Shown piece by piece: positions 50,656-61,334 of a stretch of 64,000 nt of DNA (position 1 is the stretch's first letter; each line of letters starts with the position of its first letter). The notes beneath the pieces are model-generated. The model did no database searches and was not told the origin of the DNA. It saw nothing but the letters and a program-made list of their open reading frames with translations. The DNA is from UBA7672 sp965279085. Lineage in GTDB: Bacteria > Pseudomonadota > Alphaproteobacteria > Caulobacterales > Hyphomonadaceae. The stretch is from positions 62,001-126,000 of the forward strand of contig OZ257149.1 of assembly GCA_965279085.1 (NCBI GenBank), read 5' to 3'. Position numbers and translations under genes: made by a program.

Positions 50656-51639
50656 TTAACCGGACGCAGCTCCGCCGCCGAAAAACAGCGCTAGAAGCTC
50701 ATCCGCCGCTGTCGAGGCGGGGATGCGGCCCTCCGCCACCCCCGCACGTACGGTTCTCAGACGGGTCGCAATCTCGGGCCGGTTGGCAAAGCCCTCGATC
50801 AGACCCTCCTGGATCAGGGCGTCGAGCCATCGAACCTGCTGGCCCGCGCGGCGACGGGCGCGGCTGCCTGAGTCTTCCGTCTTTTTCCTGTGCTGCTCGA
50901 TTGCGGCCCACAGCTCCGTCAGCCCATCGCCCGAGAAGCCGGAGATCGTGTGCACGGGCGGCGACCAGTCCGGATCGGCCTGCTCCATGATATGCAGCGC
51001 CACCTCGTAGGCTCGCGACGCGCGCTTGGCGGCCTTGGGATCGATGTCGGCCTTGTTGACCGCGATCAGGTCAGCGACCTCCAGCACGCCCTTCTTGATA
51101 CCCTGCAGTTCGTCGCCCGCATTCGGCAGCATCAGCACAAGGAAGAAATCCACCATGTCGGCGACTACGGTCTCCGACTGTCCGACGCCCACGGTTTCGA
51201 CCAGCACGACATCGTAACCCGCCGCCTCGCACAGCAGCATGGTCTCCCGCGTCTTGCGCGAAACGCCGCCCAGCGTGTCTCCCGCGGGCGAGGGGCGGAT
51301 GAACGCACGCTCGTCCATCGACAACCGCGCCATCCGTGTCTTGTCGCCCAGAATGGATCCGCCTGAGCGCCGCGATGTCGGATCGACGGCAAGCACGGCC
51401 ACGCGTAGCCCTCGCTCCGTCAGCATCGTCCCGAACGCATCAATGAAGGTCGACTTGCCCACGCCCGGCACACCAGTGATGCCAATCCGCTGGGCCTTGC
51501 CCGTTTGCGGCATGGCCGCGGACAGCAACTCGCGCGCTTGAGCCCGATGGTCCCCACGGCGCGACTCAACCAGCGTAATCGCTTTCGCAAGCCCGGCGCG
51601 CGTGAGGAGATCGAGCTTTGGTTGTCCGGTCGCGCTCAT
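50656..51639 (-). CDS. meaB: MeaB, methylmalonyl-CoA mutase-associated GTPase
   Basis: A G-protein chaperone of methylmalonyl-CoA mutase that guards adenosylcobalamin loading. It has 327 residues with Walker A GITGVPGVGKSTFIDAFGTM, VDPTSRRSGGSILGDKTRMA (switch region), DVVLVETVGVGQSETVVADM and the base-specificity motif LIAVNKADID. The C-terminal helices form the dimerisation arm (RAGQQVRWLDALIQEGLIEG). Its start overlaps the preceding gene's stop by 1 nt. The mutase large-subunit gene lies 1.5 kb upstream on the same strand, a normal association. Confidence 0.94.
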   Translation of the reverse strand: MSATGQPKLDLLTRAGLAKAITLVESRRGDHRAQARELLSAAMPQTGKAQRIGITGVPGVGKSTFIDAFGTMLTERGLRVAVLAVDPTSRRSGGSILGDKTRMARLSMDERAFIRPSPAGDTLGGVSRKTRETMLLCEAAGYDVVLVETVGVGQSETVVADMVDFFLVLMLPNAGDELQGIKKGVLEVADLIAVNKADIDPKAAKRASRAYEVALHIMEQADPDWSPPVHTISGFSGDGLTELWAAIEQHRKKTEDSGSRARRRAGQQVRWLDALIQEGLIEGFANRPEIATRLRTVRAGVAEGRIPASTAADELLALFFGGGAASG

Positions 51640-52559
51640 TATGCGATTCTAGGCGGCAGGTGCACGCGCGCAAGGATGGCGCGGTGATCAGAGCCTGTTG
51701 AGGCGGCCACTTGGTAGTCGCTGACCTTGATGACCGAAGAAACCATGATGTGGTCTATCGGCAGGCCCAGAAGCGGCAAGCTCGACGCCCAGGTCGGCTT
51801 CAGGGCATAAGCGCCAACCCTCCGCCCCGGGATTGACGCGAACGCTGGCGACCAGGGCGTCACGTTGAAATCACCTGCTAACACGAACGGCTCGGACATC
51901 AGGGCGCTGAGGTTTCCAAAATGCCTGTCGCGTTCGGTCAGCAGTTTCGGTAACGTCGGCGGCACGGGGTGACTTCCGACAATTGTCAGCGGGCGGCCGT
52001 CGATCTCGACAGCGAATTTGACGAAAGGGCGAATGCAGGGCCCCGGCCCCTGAACGATCTCGCCGTTCACGACGGGCAGCCGCGAGAACGCGACGACGCG
52101 CCGCGCATACTTGCGATCTGCAACTGGGCCCGGATCAAGGCGATGCGGATAGTCTCCCGGCAGCGCCGCCGCCACGTCCGATGCCGGATACTCTCCGATG
52201 AGAATCACGTCCGCGTTCTGCGCCTTGGCCCAAGCCAGCGTACGCTCAAGCGGGCCCTGCTTGTGCCAGACGTTGGCCCACACGACCGTCAGGCCGGGCG
52301 AGCTAGCAAGATGCCCCTCGGCGTTCACCCAGCGCGGCTCTGGCATAGCCGCGTAGTTGATCAGCGCGAGACCGGCAGAGATTGCGGCCCACTCCCAGCG
52401 TTCGCCAACGACGAGACAAAGAACGGTGCCTGCAATGCCGGCGATGATCATGTGCGGGCGAAAGTGCTGTACGAGTTCCATCGGCCACGCGCGGCGGATC
52501 GCTACGCTGGCCAGCGTTTTCAATCCGTAGAGGACGATTAGGATCGGAAGGACAGGCAC
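51639..52559 (-). CDS. Membrane endonuclease/exonuclease/phosphatase-fold protein
   Basis: A 306-residue protein with two to three N-terminal hydrophobic segments (LPILIVLYGLKTLASVA, PHMIIAGIAGTVLCLVVGE, WEWAAISAGLALINYAAM) followed by a DNase I-like/EEP domain (LTVVWANVWHKQGPLERTLA, VILIGEYPASD, LTIVGSHPVPPTLP, FVLAGDFNVTPWSPAF, LPIDHIMVSSVIKV, STGSDHRAILARVHL). The catalytic His and Asp residues appear present. The domain probably faces the periplasm and could cleave a lipid head group or nucleic acid. It sits between meaB and a lipoprotein gene and is translationally linked to meaB. Confidence 0.85.
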   Translation of the reverse strand: MPVLPILIVLYGLKTLASVAIRRAWPMELVQHFRPHMIIAGIAGTVLCLVVGERWEWAAISAGLALINYAAMPEPRWVNAEGHLASSPGLTVVWANVWHKQGPLERTLAWAKAQNADVILIGEYPASDVAAALPGDYPHRLDPGPVADRKYARRVVAFSRLPVVNGEIVQGPGPCIRPFVKFAVEIDGRPLTIVGSHPVPPTLPKLLTERDRHFGNLSALMSEPFVLAGDFNVTPWSPAFASIPGRRVGAYALKPTWASSLPLLGLPIDHIMVSSVIKVSDYQVAASTGSDHRAILARVHLPPRIA

Positions 52560-52575
52560 GAACTAGGCCGCCATC

Positions 52576-53049
52576 TCAAGGCGTCCGCGCCAGAACCTGT
52601 TGCGCGTCGTAAGCGTTGGGATCGGCAGGCTTCTGGCCCCGGCCGAGCAACACTTCCATGACCGTCTCGTAGCGCCGGGTGTCGCCCGACAGGTTGAACC
52701 CGATGCCTACGCCTACGCTCGACCCGTACGAACCGCTGGATCCACCAAGGCCAACGCTCGTTCCGCCGCCACGATCGCCGCCGACGAGGTCGGTCTCGCG
52801 CGTGACGACGTGAAACCATTGATAGCCTTGCGCCAGCGTGATCTCGGCCGCGCGGCGCATGGCGAGGTCTTCGACCTGCGGCTGCTTAAGATCGGGATTG
52901 GCACGGAAGGTCACGCGATAACGCTCGTTCTCGATCCGCTGTTCGCGATAGCCCGTGGCGGTGTTCGACCCGGCCGGACCGTAGACGGTCGGCTCCGTGG
53001 CGCAGGCGGCGAGGGCGAGAAGAGCGATGGCTCCGATGAGTCGTTTCAT
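52576..53049 (-). CDS. CC0125/CC1285-family lipoprotein
   Basis: A 157-residue predicted lipoprotein: signal with lipobox ALLALAACATEP, then a compact domain (GYREQRIENERYRVTFRANP, DLAMRRAAEITLAQGYQWFH) and a Gly/Ser-rich stretch (GGTSVGLGGSSGSYGSSVGV) before GDTRRYETVMEVLLGRG. The pattern fits the family known from Caulobacter as CC0125/CC1285, conserved in Caulobacterales and Hyphomonadaceae, with unknown function. It supports the lineage assignment. It follows the mutase large subunit on the same strand, 53 nt away. Confidence 0.85.
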   Translation of the reverse strand: MKRLIGAIALLALAACATEPTVYGPAGSNTATGYREQRIENERYRVTFRANPDLKQPQVEDLAMRRAAEITLAQGYQWFHVVTRETDLVGGDRGGGTSVGLGGSSGSYGSSVGVGIGFNLSGDTRRYETVMEVLLGRGQKPADPNAYDAQQVLARTP

Positions 53050-53102
53050 GGGCGTTTCTCCTGCCTGTAACCTAGACCCATTCGCCTGCGCTGCCAGCCG
53101 GA

Positions 53103-55298
<2,196 letters not shown>

Positions 55299-55548
55299 TC
55301 AGGCTCTCTCCGGAACGCGGATTCGACTGGATTTCCCTAGCATCCTCCCGGGCGGTCATGAAGCCTTCGCACGTGCGAAAGGAAAACCGGTCATGTCAGG
55401 TTCATTACGGGGGCCTTACAGCCCCGACATCCGCAGGCCGCTGCGACGGAGCGCCGGCGAACTGCCGTTCAAACTTGCGATCGCCCGGCTGACGGCGCGA
55501 TGAGGGGACTTAACACCCACAGACTCGGGTTTATCGGAGAGAATATTC

Positions 55549-55827
55549 ATGACCTTCAAGAAAATCGCCACCGTTTCGGCCTTGGCCGCCATGATGGCCG
55601 CCCCGGCTTTCGCCCAACCGCCGCAGCAAACGCCGGAACAGCGCGAAGCCCGCTTCGTCGCCGCTGACGCCAACAAGGACGGCAAACTCGACAAGGCCGA
55701 GTTCGCCGCCTCGCTCCCGGCCCAATTCGCTGACCGCGCCGAACAGGTCTTCCCGATGCGCGATGCGGACAAGGACGGTTCGATCTCGAAGGCCGAATTC
55801 CTCGCCCCGATGCAGCGTCCGCAGTAG
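55549..55827 (+). CDS. Exported EF-hand calcium-binding protein, first of a tandem pair
   Basis: A 92-residue exported protein. The signal peptide is TVSALAAMMAAPAFAQP. Two EF-hand loops follow: ADANKDGKLDKAEF and RDADKDGSISKAEF, both with Asp/Asn at positions 1, 3, 5 and Glu at 12. It is probably a calcium buffer or sensor in the periplasm. A GGAGAG Shine-Dalgarno is 9 nt upstream. A paralogue follows 22 nt later; the pair is ended by a strong terminator at 56156. Confidence 0.88.
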   Translation: MTFKKIATVSALAAMMAAPAFAQPPQQTPEQREARFVAADANKDGKLDKAEFAASLPAQFADRAEQVFPMRDADKDGSISKAEFLAPMQRPQ

Positions 55828-55849
55828 AACAAAGGCTCAAGAGTCGCTG

Positions 55850-56131
55850 ATGATGAAGACGATTGTTTCTCTCGCGCTCGTGGCGGCCCTTGCGGCCCCC
55901 GCTTTCGCGCAGCCCACGCCTCCGACACCGGAAGAGCGGGCAGCCCGCTTCGCCGCCGCGGACAAGAACAATGACGGCAAGCTCGACAAGGCCGAGTTCG
56001 TCGCCAGTCTGCCCGAGCAGGCCCAGGCGATGGCCGACCAGATCTGGTCCGCCCGCGTCGACACGGACGGCGACGGCTTCGTCACCAAGGAGCAGTATCT
56101 CGCGCTCCGCATGGGCCCGCGCCCGCAGTAA
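55850..56131 (+). CDS. Exported EF-hand calcium-binding protein, second of a tandem pair
   Basis: A 93-residue exported paralogue of the preceding gene with signal peptide VSLALVAALAAPAFAQP. Loop 1 is AADKNNDGKLDKAEF, loop 2 VDTDGDGFVTKEQYL; both keep the calcium-coordinating pattern. Identity to the neighbour is highest at the first loop and signal-peptide end (AAPAFAQP, DGKLDKAEF), so the pair arose by local duplication. The start is one of two adjacent ATGs (55850 or 55853). It may be co-translated with the first gene; function is unknown beyond calcium binding. Confidence 0.87.
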   Translation: MMKTIVSLALVAALAAPAFAQPTPPTPEERAARFAAADKNNDGKLDKAEFVASLPEQAQAMADQIWSARVDTDGDGFVTKEQYLALRMGPRPQ

Positions 56132-56155
56132 GATATCTGATACGCCCGAAACAGG

Positions 56156-56190
56156 CGGCCGGCGGTTCAAACGCCGGCCGTCTTGTTTTC
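56156..56190 (+). terminator. Intrinsic terminator after the EF-hand pair
   Basis: CGGCCGGCG-gttcaaa-CGCCGGCCG, perfectly paired (9 bp), followed by TCTTGTTTT. Confidence 0.9.
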
Positions 56191-56247
56191 GCTTTGCCGT
56201 TCTCGCCGATGTTCCTAAGCCTTACGCAGGCGTGGGAGAGACGGCTG

Positions 56248-57129
56248 GTGCGAGCCCTTATCGCAATCGCTTTGATGATGGCGCTCTGCGTCGCGACCGC
56301 TGAGGCGCAGGATACCTATCGCGCGCGCCGCACCTGGCTCGGCCAGCCCGACCTGCAGGGTGTCTGGACAAACGAAACTACGACGCGCCTCGAACGCGCG
56401 CTGGATATCGGTGATCGCCTCATTATGACGCCGGACGAGACCGCTGCAGCTGACAAGGGCTCTGTCTTCCGTCCCGCCATGCGCGTCGACGGCCAGCCTC
56501 GCACGAGCTTCATCACCGATCCGCCCAACGGCCGCGTGCCACCGATGAAGCCGGGTGCGTCGCCAGACCCCCGCTACATCATCCTCAAGCCCGGCGAGAA
56601 GGACACGGATGGCCCGGAGCTGCAGGCCGTCGATGACCGCTGCATCCTGCCCATCCTCAACAATGCCGGCCCGGTCATGCTGCCGTTGCCGAACAACTCC
56701 AACTACCAGATCGTCCAGACCGCCGACCACATCGTCATTCTCGTCGAGATGATCCACGACGCCCGCATCGTGCGCATGAACGGCGAGCACCGCACCGACG
56801 GCCAGCGCCCTTATCTTGGCGACTCCATAGGATGGTGGGAAGGCGAGACGCTCGTCGTCGAGACCACCAACTTCCCGGCGGAACAGATGTTTCGCGGCTC
56901 GTGGATCAACCTGAAAGTCACCGAGCGCTTTAAGCGCGTCCGCGAAGACCGGTTGCTATACCGCTTCACCGTCGAGGACGCGACGAAGTGGGAGAATCCA
57001 TGGGCCGGCGAATACGAATTCCGCTCCGCCGCCGCCCCGATCTCCGAATACGCCTGCCGCGAAGGCGAGGTCTCGATGCCTGCGATGCTGTTGGCGGCGC
57101 GCCGCAGGGAAGCCGCTGGCCTGGAATAA
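56248..57129 (+). CDS. Exported protein of unknown function
   Basis: A 293-residue secreted protein. The start is GTG 56248, with GGGAGAG 8 nt upstream, and the signal peptide is ALIAIALMMALCVATAEAQ. The mature part starts RRTWLGQPDLQGVWTNETTT, a pattern (LQGVW) common to a family of uncharacterised exported proteins in alphaproteobacteria and acidobacteria, with QTADHIVILVEMIHDARIVR, DSIGWWEGETLVVETTNF and RLLYRFTVEDATKWENPW typical of it. It looks like a beta-rich, possibly lipid- or ligand-binding fold. The last ~174 nt overlap the convergent methyltransferase gene. Confidence 0.78.
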   Translation: MRALIAIALMMALCVATAEAQDTYRARRTWLGQPDLQGVWTNETTTRLERALDIGDRLIMTPDETAAADKGSVFRPAMRVDGQPRTSFITDPPNGRVPPMKPGASPDPRYIILKPGEKDTDGPELQAVDDRCILPILNNAGPVMLPLPNNSNYQIVQTADHIVILVEMIHDARIVRMNGEHRTDGQRPYLGDSIGWWEGETLVVETTNFPAEQMFRGSWINLKVTERFKRVREDRLLYRFTVEDATKWENPWAGEYEFRSAAAPISEYACREGEVSMPAMLLAARRREAAGLE

Positions 57130-57855
57130 TCGGGCTCGCTTGAACGCAAACACGGCGTTCATCTTCAGCGCATCGTCGCCGCTGCTACCGAAATCGCCGC
57201 CGGGATATTCCGCTACAAGCTCCAGCCGCTTCGTTGGCAGGAACGCCCGCCACGGATCGCCGACCAGCACATCGATATCGGCGGCAAGGCAGCGATCCAG
57301 AAACGCCGCCACCCGCTTTGCCAGCTCCGCTTCGTAGAAAAGATCGGCGACCAGCACGATATCGACGTCCGGCGGCGCGCCCGCCGTCAGATCGCCAAGC
57401 ACGGCTGAAACCTTCACGCCATTCGCCGCGGCATTCAGCCCAATCGCGGCGCCGGCGTATGGATCGACATCCGCCGCTATCACAGATCGCGCGCCCGCCT
57501 TCATCGCGGCAATCCCGACAACGCCAGATCCGGCGCCAAGATCGAGGACGCGCTTCCTGGCCACCGTCTTCGGATGATCGAGAACGTGACGCGCCAGCGC
57601 CAAGCCGCCGCCCCAGTGATACGCCCAATAGGGATTGCCGAACGCATCATCCGCCTCGGCCAGCCGCCACAGCCCGCTGCTCGGCCCGGCCTTGTGCACG
57701 CGCACCTCTGGCACGGTCGGAACCGGCACGAGCGGAAAATTGGCCTGGATGAACTTCAGCAGTTCAGACGAAGCGGCTTCGATGGTCGATCCCCCGGAAA
57801 TCGATGGTCTTCTTTGCCGTGGCCCTCGCGTTTCGGCAATGCTAGCGGTGGGCAA
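56956..57855 (-). CDS. Class I SAM methyltransferase (ETFB-lysine methyltransferase/METTL20-like)
   Basis: A SAM-dependent methyltransferase resembling the Nnt1/METTL20 group that methylates lysines of electron-transfer flavoprotein beta. Motifs: VPVPTVPEVRVHKAGPSSGL, NPYWAYHWGGGLALARHVLD, RVLDLGAGSGVVGIAAMKAG, VIAADVDPYAGAAIGLNAAA, VDIVLVADLFYEAELAKRVA. The natural domain ends near 57123, but no stop comes until 56956, so the C-terminal ~56 residues are antisense to the exported-protein gene. The start is uncertain: the only canonical in-frame codon upstream of the domain and clear of the SDR start is TTG 57855. A non-canonical start near 57783 or a long leader is possible. Confidence 0.75.
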   Translation of the reverse strand: MPTASIAETRGPRQRRPSISGGSTIEAASSELLKFIQANFPLVPVPTVPEVRVHKAGPSSGLWRLAEADDAFGNPYWAYHWGGGLALARHVLDHPKTVARKRVLDLGAGSGVVGIAAMKAGARSVIAADVDPYAGAAIGLNAAANGVKVSAVLGDLTAGAPPDVDIVLVADLFYEAELAKRVAAFLDRCLAADIDVLVGDPWRAFLPTKRLELVAEYPGGDFGSSGDDALKMNAVFAFKRARLFQASGFPAARRQQHRRHRDLAFAAGVFGDRGGGGAEFVFAGPWILPLRRVLDGEAV

Positions 57856-57886
57856 ACAGCAGGATAGCCGTGCAGGGAGCGATGGA

Positions 57887-58687
57887 ATGACCGACGTCAA
57901 CAGCATGAAAGGCAAGCGCGCCATCGTGACAGGCGGCGGCACGGGCCTTGGCGCTGCAACCGCGCTCGGTCTCGCCCGGCGCGGCGTCAATGTCTGTATC
58001 AACTACAATTCCAGCGCAGACGCCGCCAACGAGGTCGTCGCCGAATGCCAGAAGCTGGGCGTCGAAGCCTTCGCTGTCAAAGCCAACGTCGCCGAGGATG
58101 CCGACTGCCGCGCGCTCGCCGAAGCCGCCGCGAAGAAATTCGGTGGCATCGACGTGCTGGTCAACAACGCCGGCATCACCAAGTTCGCCAGCCACGCCGA
58201 CCTCGACGCGCTGGACGCTGAAGACTTCATGCGCCTCTACAAGGTCAACGTCGTCGGCACCTACCAGATGACGCGCGCCGCCCGCCCGCACCTCGACAAA
58301 TCGGGCAAGGCCAGTGTCGTGATCGTCTCCTCCATCGCCGGCGTCACCGGCATCGGATCGTCCATCGCCTACGCCTCGACCAAAGGCGCCCTCAACACGA
58401 TGACCTTGTCGCTCGCCCGCGCGCTCGCCCCGTCCATCCGCGTCAACGCCGTGTGCCCCGGCTACATCGCCTCCGGCTGGTTCACGAAATACCAGGGCGA
58501 TGCCGTCGAAGCGCAGACCGCCGAAAACGTCGCGAAGAGCGTGCCCCTGAAGGTCGCGTCGCAACCCGAAGACATCGCCGAATCTATCCTGTTCTTCGCC
58601 GGCCCCGAAAGCCGCCACGTCACTGGCGAGTTCATGATCATCGACGCCGGCATGCACCTTGGCTACGCGCCGCTGCGGGCTAGATAG
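57887..58687 (+). CDS. SDR-family oxidoreductase (FabG-like)
   Basis: A short-chain dehydrogenase/reductase of 266 residues. The Rossmann nucleotide motif is RAIVTGGGTGLGAATALGLA, the structural motif is DVLVNNAGITKF, the catalytic residues are Ser in VIVSSIAGVTGIGSS and the Y-x3-K in AYASTKGALNTM, and substrate-side segments include VCPGYIASGWFTKYQ. Most FabG-like SDRs reduce or oxidise hydroxyacyl or alcohol substrates; the true substrate is unknown. ATG 57887 follows GGGAGCGATGGA. It is divergent from the methyltransferase gene, sharing the upstream region. Confidence 0.88.
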   Translation: MTDVNSMKGKRAIVTGGGTGLGAATALGLARRGVNVCINYNSSADAANEVVAECQKLGVEAFAVKANVAEDADCRALAEAAAKKFGGIDVLVNNAGITKFASHADLDALDAEDFMRLYKVNVVGTYQMTRAARPHLDKSGKASVVIVSSIAGVTGIGSSIAYASTKGALNTMTLSLARALAPSIRVNAVCPGYIASGWFTKYQGDAVEAQTAENVAKSVPLKVASQPEDIAESILFFAGPESRHVTGEFMIIDAGMHLGYAPLRAR

Positions 58688-58711
58688 CAGGAAGACGATC
58701 TGGAGGGACTC

Positions 58712-59890
58712 ATGGTCAGTCGCACAAGCCGCCGCGATTTCCTCCTGATGTCTTCAGCCTTCGCGGCCGTGACATTCGCCGGTTGCAGCACCTCGGCCGA
58801 GCCGAAGCCGACGACCCCGGCAACGCCATCCACACCGACGACTCCGGCCACGCCAACAGTACCGCCTCCGGCAGCGCTCGCCGCATTCCCGCTGATCGCC
58901 GACACGGCCTCGCGCCTCGACGCCGCGAAAGCCCGCAAGCTGCGCGAGCACGGCGTGAAGACCGTCTTCCGCTACTACTCGCATCTCCCGCCCAGCCTGC
59001 CGGGCAAGGACCTGCAGCCTGAAGAAACCAGGATCATCCTCGGCGAAGGCCTCTCCATCGGCAGCGTCTTCCAGCACTTCAACAATTGCTTCCGCACCTT
59101 CGAGAACAACTGGGGCAAGGAGGACGCCGAGCAGGCCCTCCGCATGGCCGAAGCCGCAGGCCAGCCAGAAGGCTCCGCCATCTATTTCGGCGTCGACGCA
59201 GACTGGCCCTACAGCGCCCTGCGCGACCCGATCATCAAATACTTCGAGGACGTGAAGCGCGCCTTCGAGGGCTCCGGCATCGACGTCGGCGTCTATTCCA
59301 ACGGGTGCCTCTGCAACGCCATCCGCGCGAAGGGGCTCGCGAAATACTTCTGGCTCTCCGGCTCCACCGGGCATTCCGGCACGCAGGCGTTCTACAACAC
59401 CGGCAACTGGACGCTCTTCCAGAACGCGCTCGACATCACGCCATCGCAGGTCGGCTACGCCATCGACACCAATCTCGCCAATCCCGCGACACGCGGATAT
59501 TTCGGCCAGTGGTCTGACAAGGGCACGACCATACAGTCCCACGGTGTCGCGCCGACACAGGCAGCATTTGCTGGCCGGTCCTTCCTGCGCACCAACACGG
59601 AAGTGATCCAGGATCTAAACCCCGGCGCGGCATCGCTTGCCACCATCCGCAAGGACCAGAATGTCCTCCGCATCGGCGCCTCGGGCGACAAGGTTCGCGT
59701 GATGATGCAGGAAGGCGGCGCCAAGTCATCTTCGCCCGCCGTAACCGGCTGGGTGCCCGCCGGCGCGCTTGCGCCGCTCGACCGCTTCCCCGACAACACC
59801 TCGAACTACGGCCTCTGCGGCGCCCCGACTGCGGTCAGCGACACGGCCAAATACCAGAACTGCGAGCGCGCCACCTCGCGCCTGCGCTAG
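58712..59890 (+). CDS. DUF1906 (Rv2525c-like glycoside-hydrolase-fold) Tat lipoprotein
   Basis: A 392-residue exported protein with both a Tat motif (SRRDFLLMSSAFAAV) and a lipobox (VTFAGCST), so it is folded before export and lipid-anchored. A Thr/Pro linker follows. The domain (DTASRLDAAKARKLREHGVK, GSAIYFGVDADWPYSALRDP, GIDVGVYSNGCLCNAIRAKG, KYFWLSGSTGHSGTQAFYNT, GYAIDTNLANPATRGYFGQW) matches the DUF1906/Rv2525c-like glycoside-hydrolase-like fold, with Asp residues in VDADW. A C-terminal ~100 residues may be an SH3-like beta region (RIGASGDKVRVMMQEGGAKS). It follows the SDR by 24 nt. Role in cell-wall processing is inferred. Confidence 0.85.
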   Translation: MVSRTSRRDFLLMSSAFAAVTFAGCSTSAEPKPTTPATPSTPTTPATPTVPPPAALAAFPLIADTASRLDAAKARKLREHGVKTVFRYYSHLPPSLPGKDLQPEETRIILGEGLSIGSVFQHFNNCFRTFENNWGKEDAEQALRMAEAAGQPEGSAIYFGVDADWPYSALRDPIIKYFEDVKRAFEGSGIDVGVYSNGCLCNAIRAKGLAKYFWLSGSTGHSGTQAFYNTGNWTLFQNALDITPSQVGYAIDTNLANPATRGYFGQWSDKGTTIQSHGVAPTQAAFAGRSFLRTNTEVIQDLNPGAASLATIRKDQNVLRIGASGDKVRVMMQEGGAKSSSPAVTGWVPAGALAPLDRFPDNTSNYGLCGAPTAVSDTAKYQNCERATSRLR

Positions 59891-59925
59891 GACGGGAGTA
59901 GACTGGCGGGCAGGGGAGGCATCCC

Positions 59926-60510
59926 ATGCCCATGTATCACAACGGCAATCGCGAACTTCAGGCGCTGTTTGGCTCAACCGCGCTGGCGGATCGTCTCGTC
60001 GAACGCCTGCGCCGCTCCGAATTCACCGACGACGACAAAGCCTTCATCGAGTCGCTCGAATATTTCTTCCTCGCCACAGCCAATCCGATCGGTCAGCCCG
60101 ATTGCTCCTTCAAGGGCGGCCCGCCCGGCTTCGTGCGCGTTATCGCGCCGAACCTGCTCGTCTGGCCCGACTATGACGGCAACGGCATGTTCAAGAGCCT
60201 CGGCAACATCGCCATCAATCCGTCCGTCGGCCTGCTCTTCATGCGCATGGGCGAGACGCCGAAGCGTCTCCGCGCCAACGGCACGGCGCAAATCTCGTTC
60301 GACGATCCGCTGATGCCCGATTTTCCGGGCGCGCAGGCGATTATTCGTTTCACTCCCGTGGATATTTTTCCGAACTGCCCCCGCTACATTCCCGATCCCG
60401 CGGCTGCAAAGCCGTCGCCCTACACGCCGCAAGCGGACGAACCCCCCGTTGAACCCAAGTGGAAATCAATGGACATGTTCAAGGACGTGGTCCCGCCAAG
60501 GAAAGCCTGA
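59926..60510 (+). CDS. Pyridoxamine 5'-phosphate oxidase-family flavin protein
   Basis: A 194-residue FMN-binding split-barrel protein of the PNPOx-like family. The FMN-binding face is seen in EYFFLATANPIGQPDCSFKG and LLVWPDYDGNGMFKSLGNIA, with INPSVGLLFMRMGETPKRLR. The C-terminal tail (KPSPYTPQADEPPVEPKWKS) is extended. Unlike PdxH it lacks recognisable pyridoxal-phosphate specificity residues, so it may be a general flavin reductase or haem/F420-like oxidase. ATG 59926 follows GGGGAGGCATCCC. It overlaps the next start as TGATG. Confidence 0.85.
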   Translation: MPMYHNGNRELQALFGSTALADRLVERLRRSEFTDDDKAFIESLEYFFLATANPIGQPDCSFKGGPPGFVRVIAPNLLVWPDYDGNGMFKSLGNIAINPSVGLLFMRMGETPKRLRANGTAQISFDDPLMPDFPGAQAIIRFTPVDIFPNCPRYIPDPAAAKPSPYTPQADEPPVEPKWKSMDMFKDVVPPRKA

Positions 60511-61334
60511 TGAACGGCCATATCGCCAATGCCGTCGCCATCGTCTGCGCGGGCAACCAGTATCTCGCCGGCAACGACATCGAAGGCTTCTGGCCGGAGG
60601 CGCCCGTCTTCAATTTCCTCAAGCTCGTCGAATTCCGCCACCAACCCGCTTCCGGCAAGGACACGGACGATCATCCGCTCATCGCCTCCGACCCGATGGA
60701 ATGGTTCGAGACTTTGAAGCCATGGGCGCGGGGCCTCCGCCTTCATCAGGTCCCGCCAAATCGCGGGCCCGACCAGCAGATCGACGCGCCGGACCGCATG
60801 CTCGCCGGCTTCGTCGGCGGCGGACAGCGCTGGTTCATCGAAGCGGCCGGCGAGAAAGAGTCGGAAATCTGGGAAGCTTTCCATCGTGTCGGCGATCGCA
60901 ACGACCCACAGCGCCGCATCTGGAAGTGCACGCATCTGCTTCTGTCGAAAGCGCCGCGCTCTGAACTCGACGCTGACGCCGGCACCACACTCGACGACGC
61001 CACGACGCGCTTCCGCAAGGCGCTGGTCCACATCGAGACCTACGCACGCGACGAACAGCAGGACAATTGGGCTGACATCTTCAACGAAGCCATCGCCACG
61101 ATCGACGCGGGAAAGCCATCGATCGAGCAGGGCGACATGGCCCGCTTCACTGGCTTCAGCGACAATCAGGCCGCCATCTTCGAAGCCACCAGCCGCGCCT
61201 GGGTCTTCGGCGGCATGGGTTCATGGAATGACATCGGCGGTGGCGGCGAACGCTACGACCGCGTCAGCCAGGCGCTCTACGATACCCTGAACGCCTGCAT
61301 CGCCGCGCTCGCGACCTCGACCTTCCGCGGCTAG
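60510..61334 (+). CDS. Hypothetical protein coupled to the PNPOx gene
   Basis: A 274-residue soluble protein that I do not recognise. Visible segments are IVCAGNQYLAGNDIEGFWPE near the start, VFNFLKLVEFRHQPASGK, APDRMLAGFVGGGQRWFIEA and the helical C-terminal part (IETYARDEQQDNWADIFNEA, FSDNQAAIFEATSRAWVFGG, ERYDRVSQALYDTLNACIAA). No signal peptide or catalytic motif is evident. ATG 60510 overlaps the stop of the flavin protein (TGATG), so it is translationally coupled to it. Its end overlaps the convergent sugar dehydrogenase gene by 4 nt. Confidence 0.72.
   Translation: MNGHIANAVAIVCAGNQYLAGNDIEGFWPEAPVFNFLKLVEFRHQPASGKDTDDHPLIASDPMEWFETLKPWARGLRLHQVPPNRGPDQQIDAPDRMLAGFVGGGQRWFIEAAGEKESEIWEAFHRVGDRNDPQRRIWKCTHLLLSKAPRSELDADAGTTLDDATTRFRKALVHIETYARDEQQDNWADIFNEAIATIDAGKPSIEQGDMARFTGFSDNQAAIFEATSRAWVFGGMGSWNDIGGGGERYDRVSQALYDTLNACIAALATSTFRG

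Noticed and set aside
55393..55503. 36-codon open frame with AAAGGAAAA upstream
   Set aside because: Too short and without a recognisable feature. It lies in the intergenic region of the mutase and EF-hand genes and can be chance; listed here only for follow-up.
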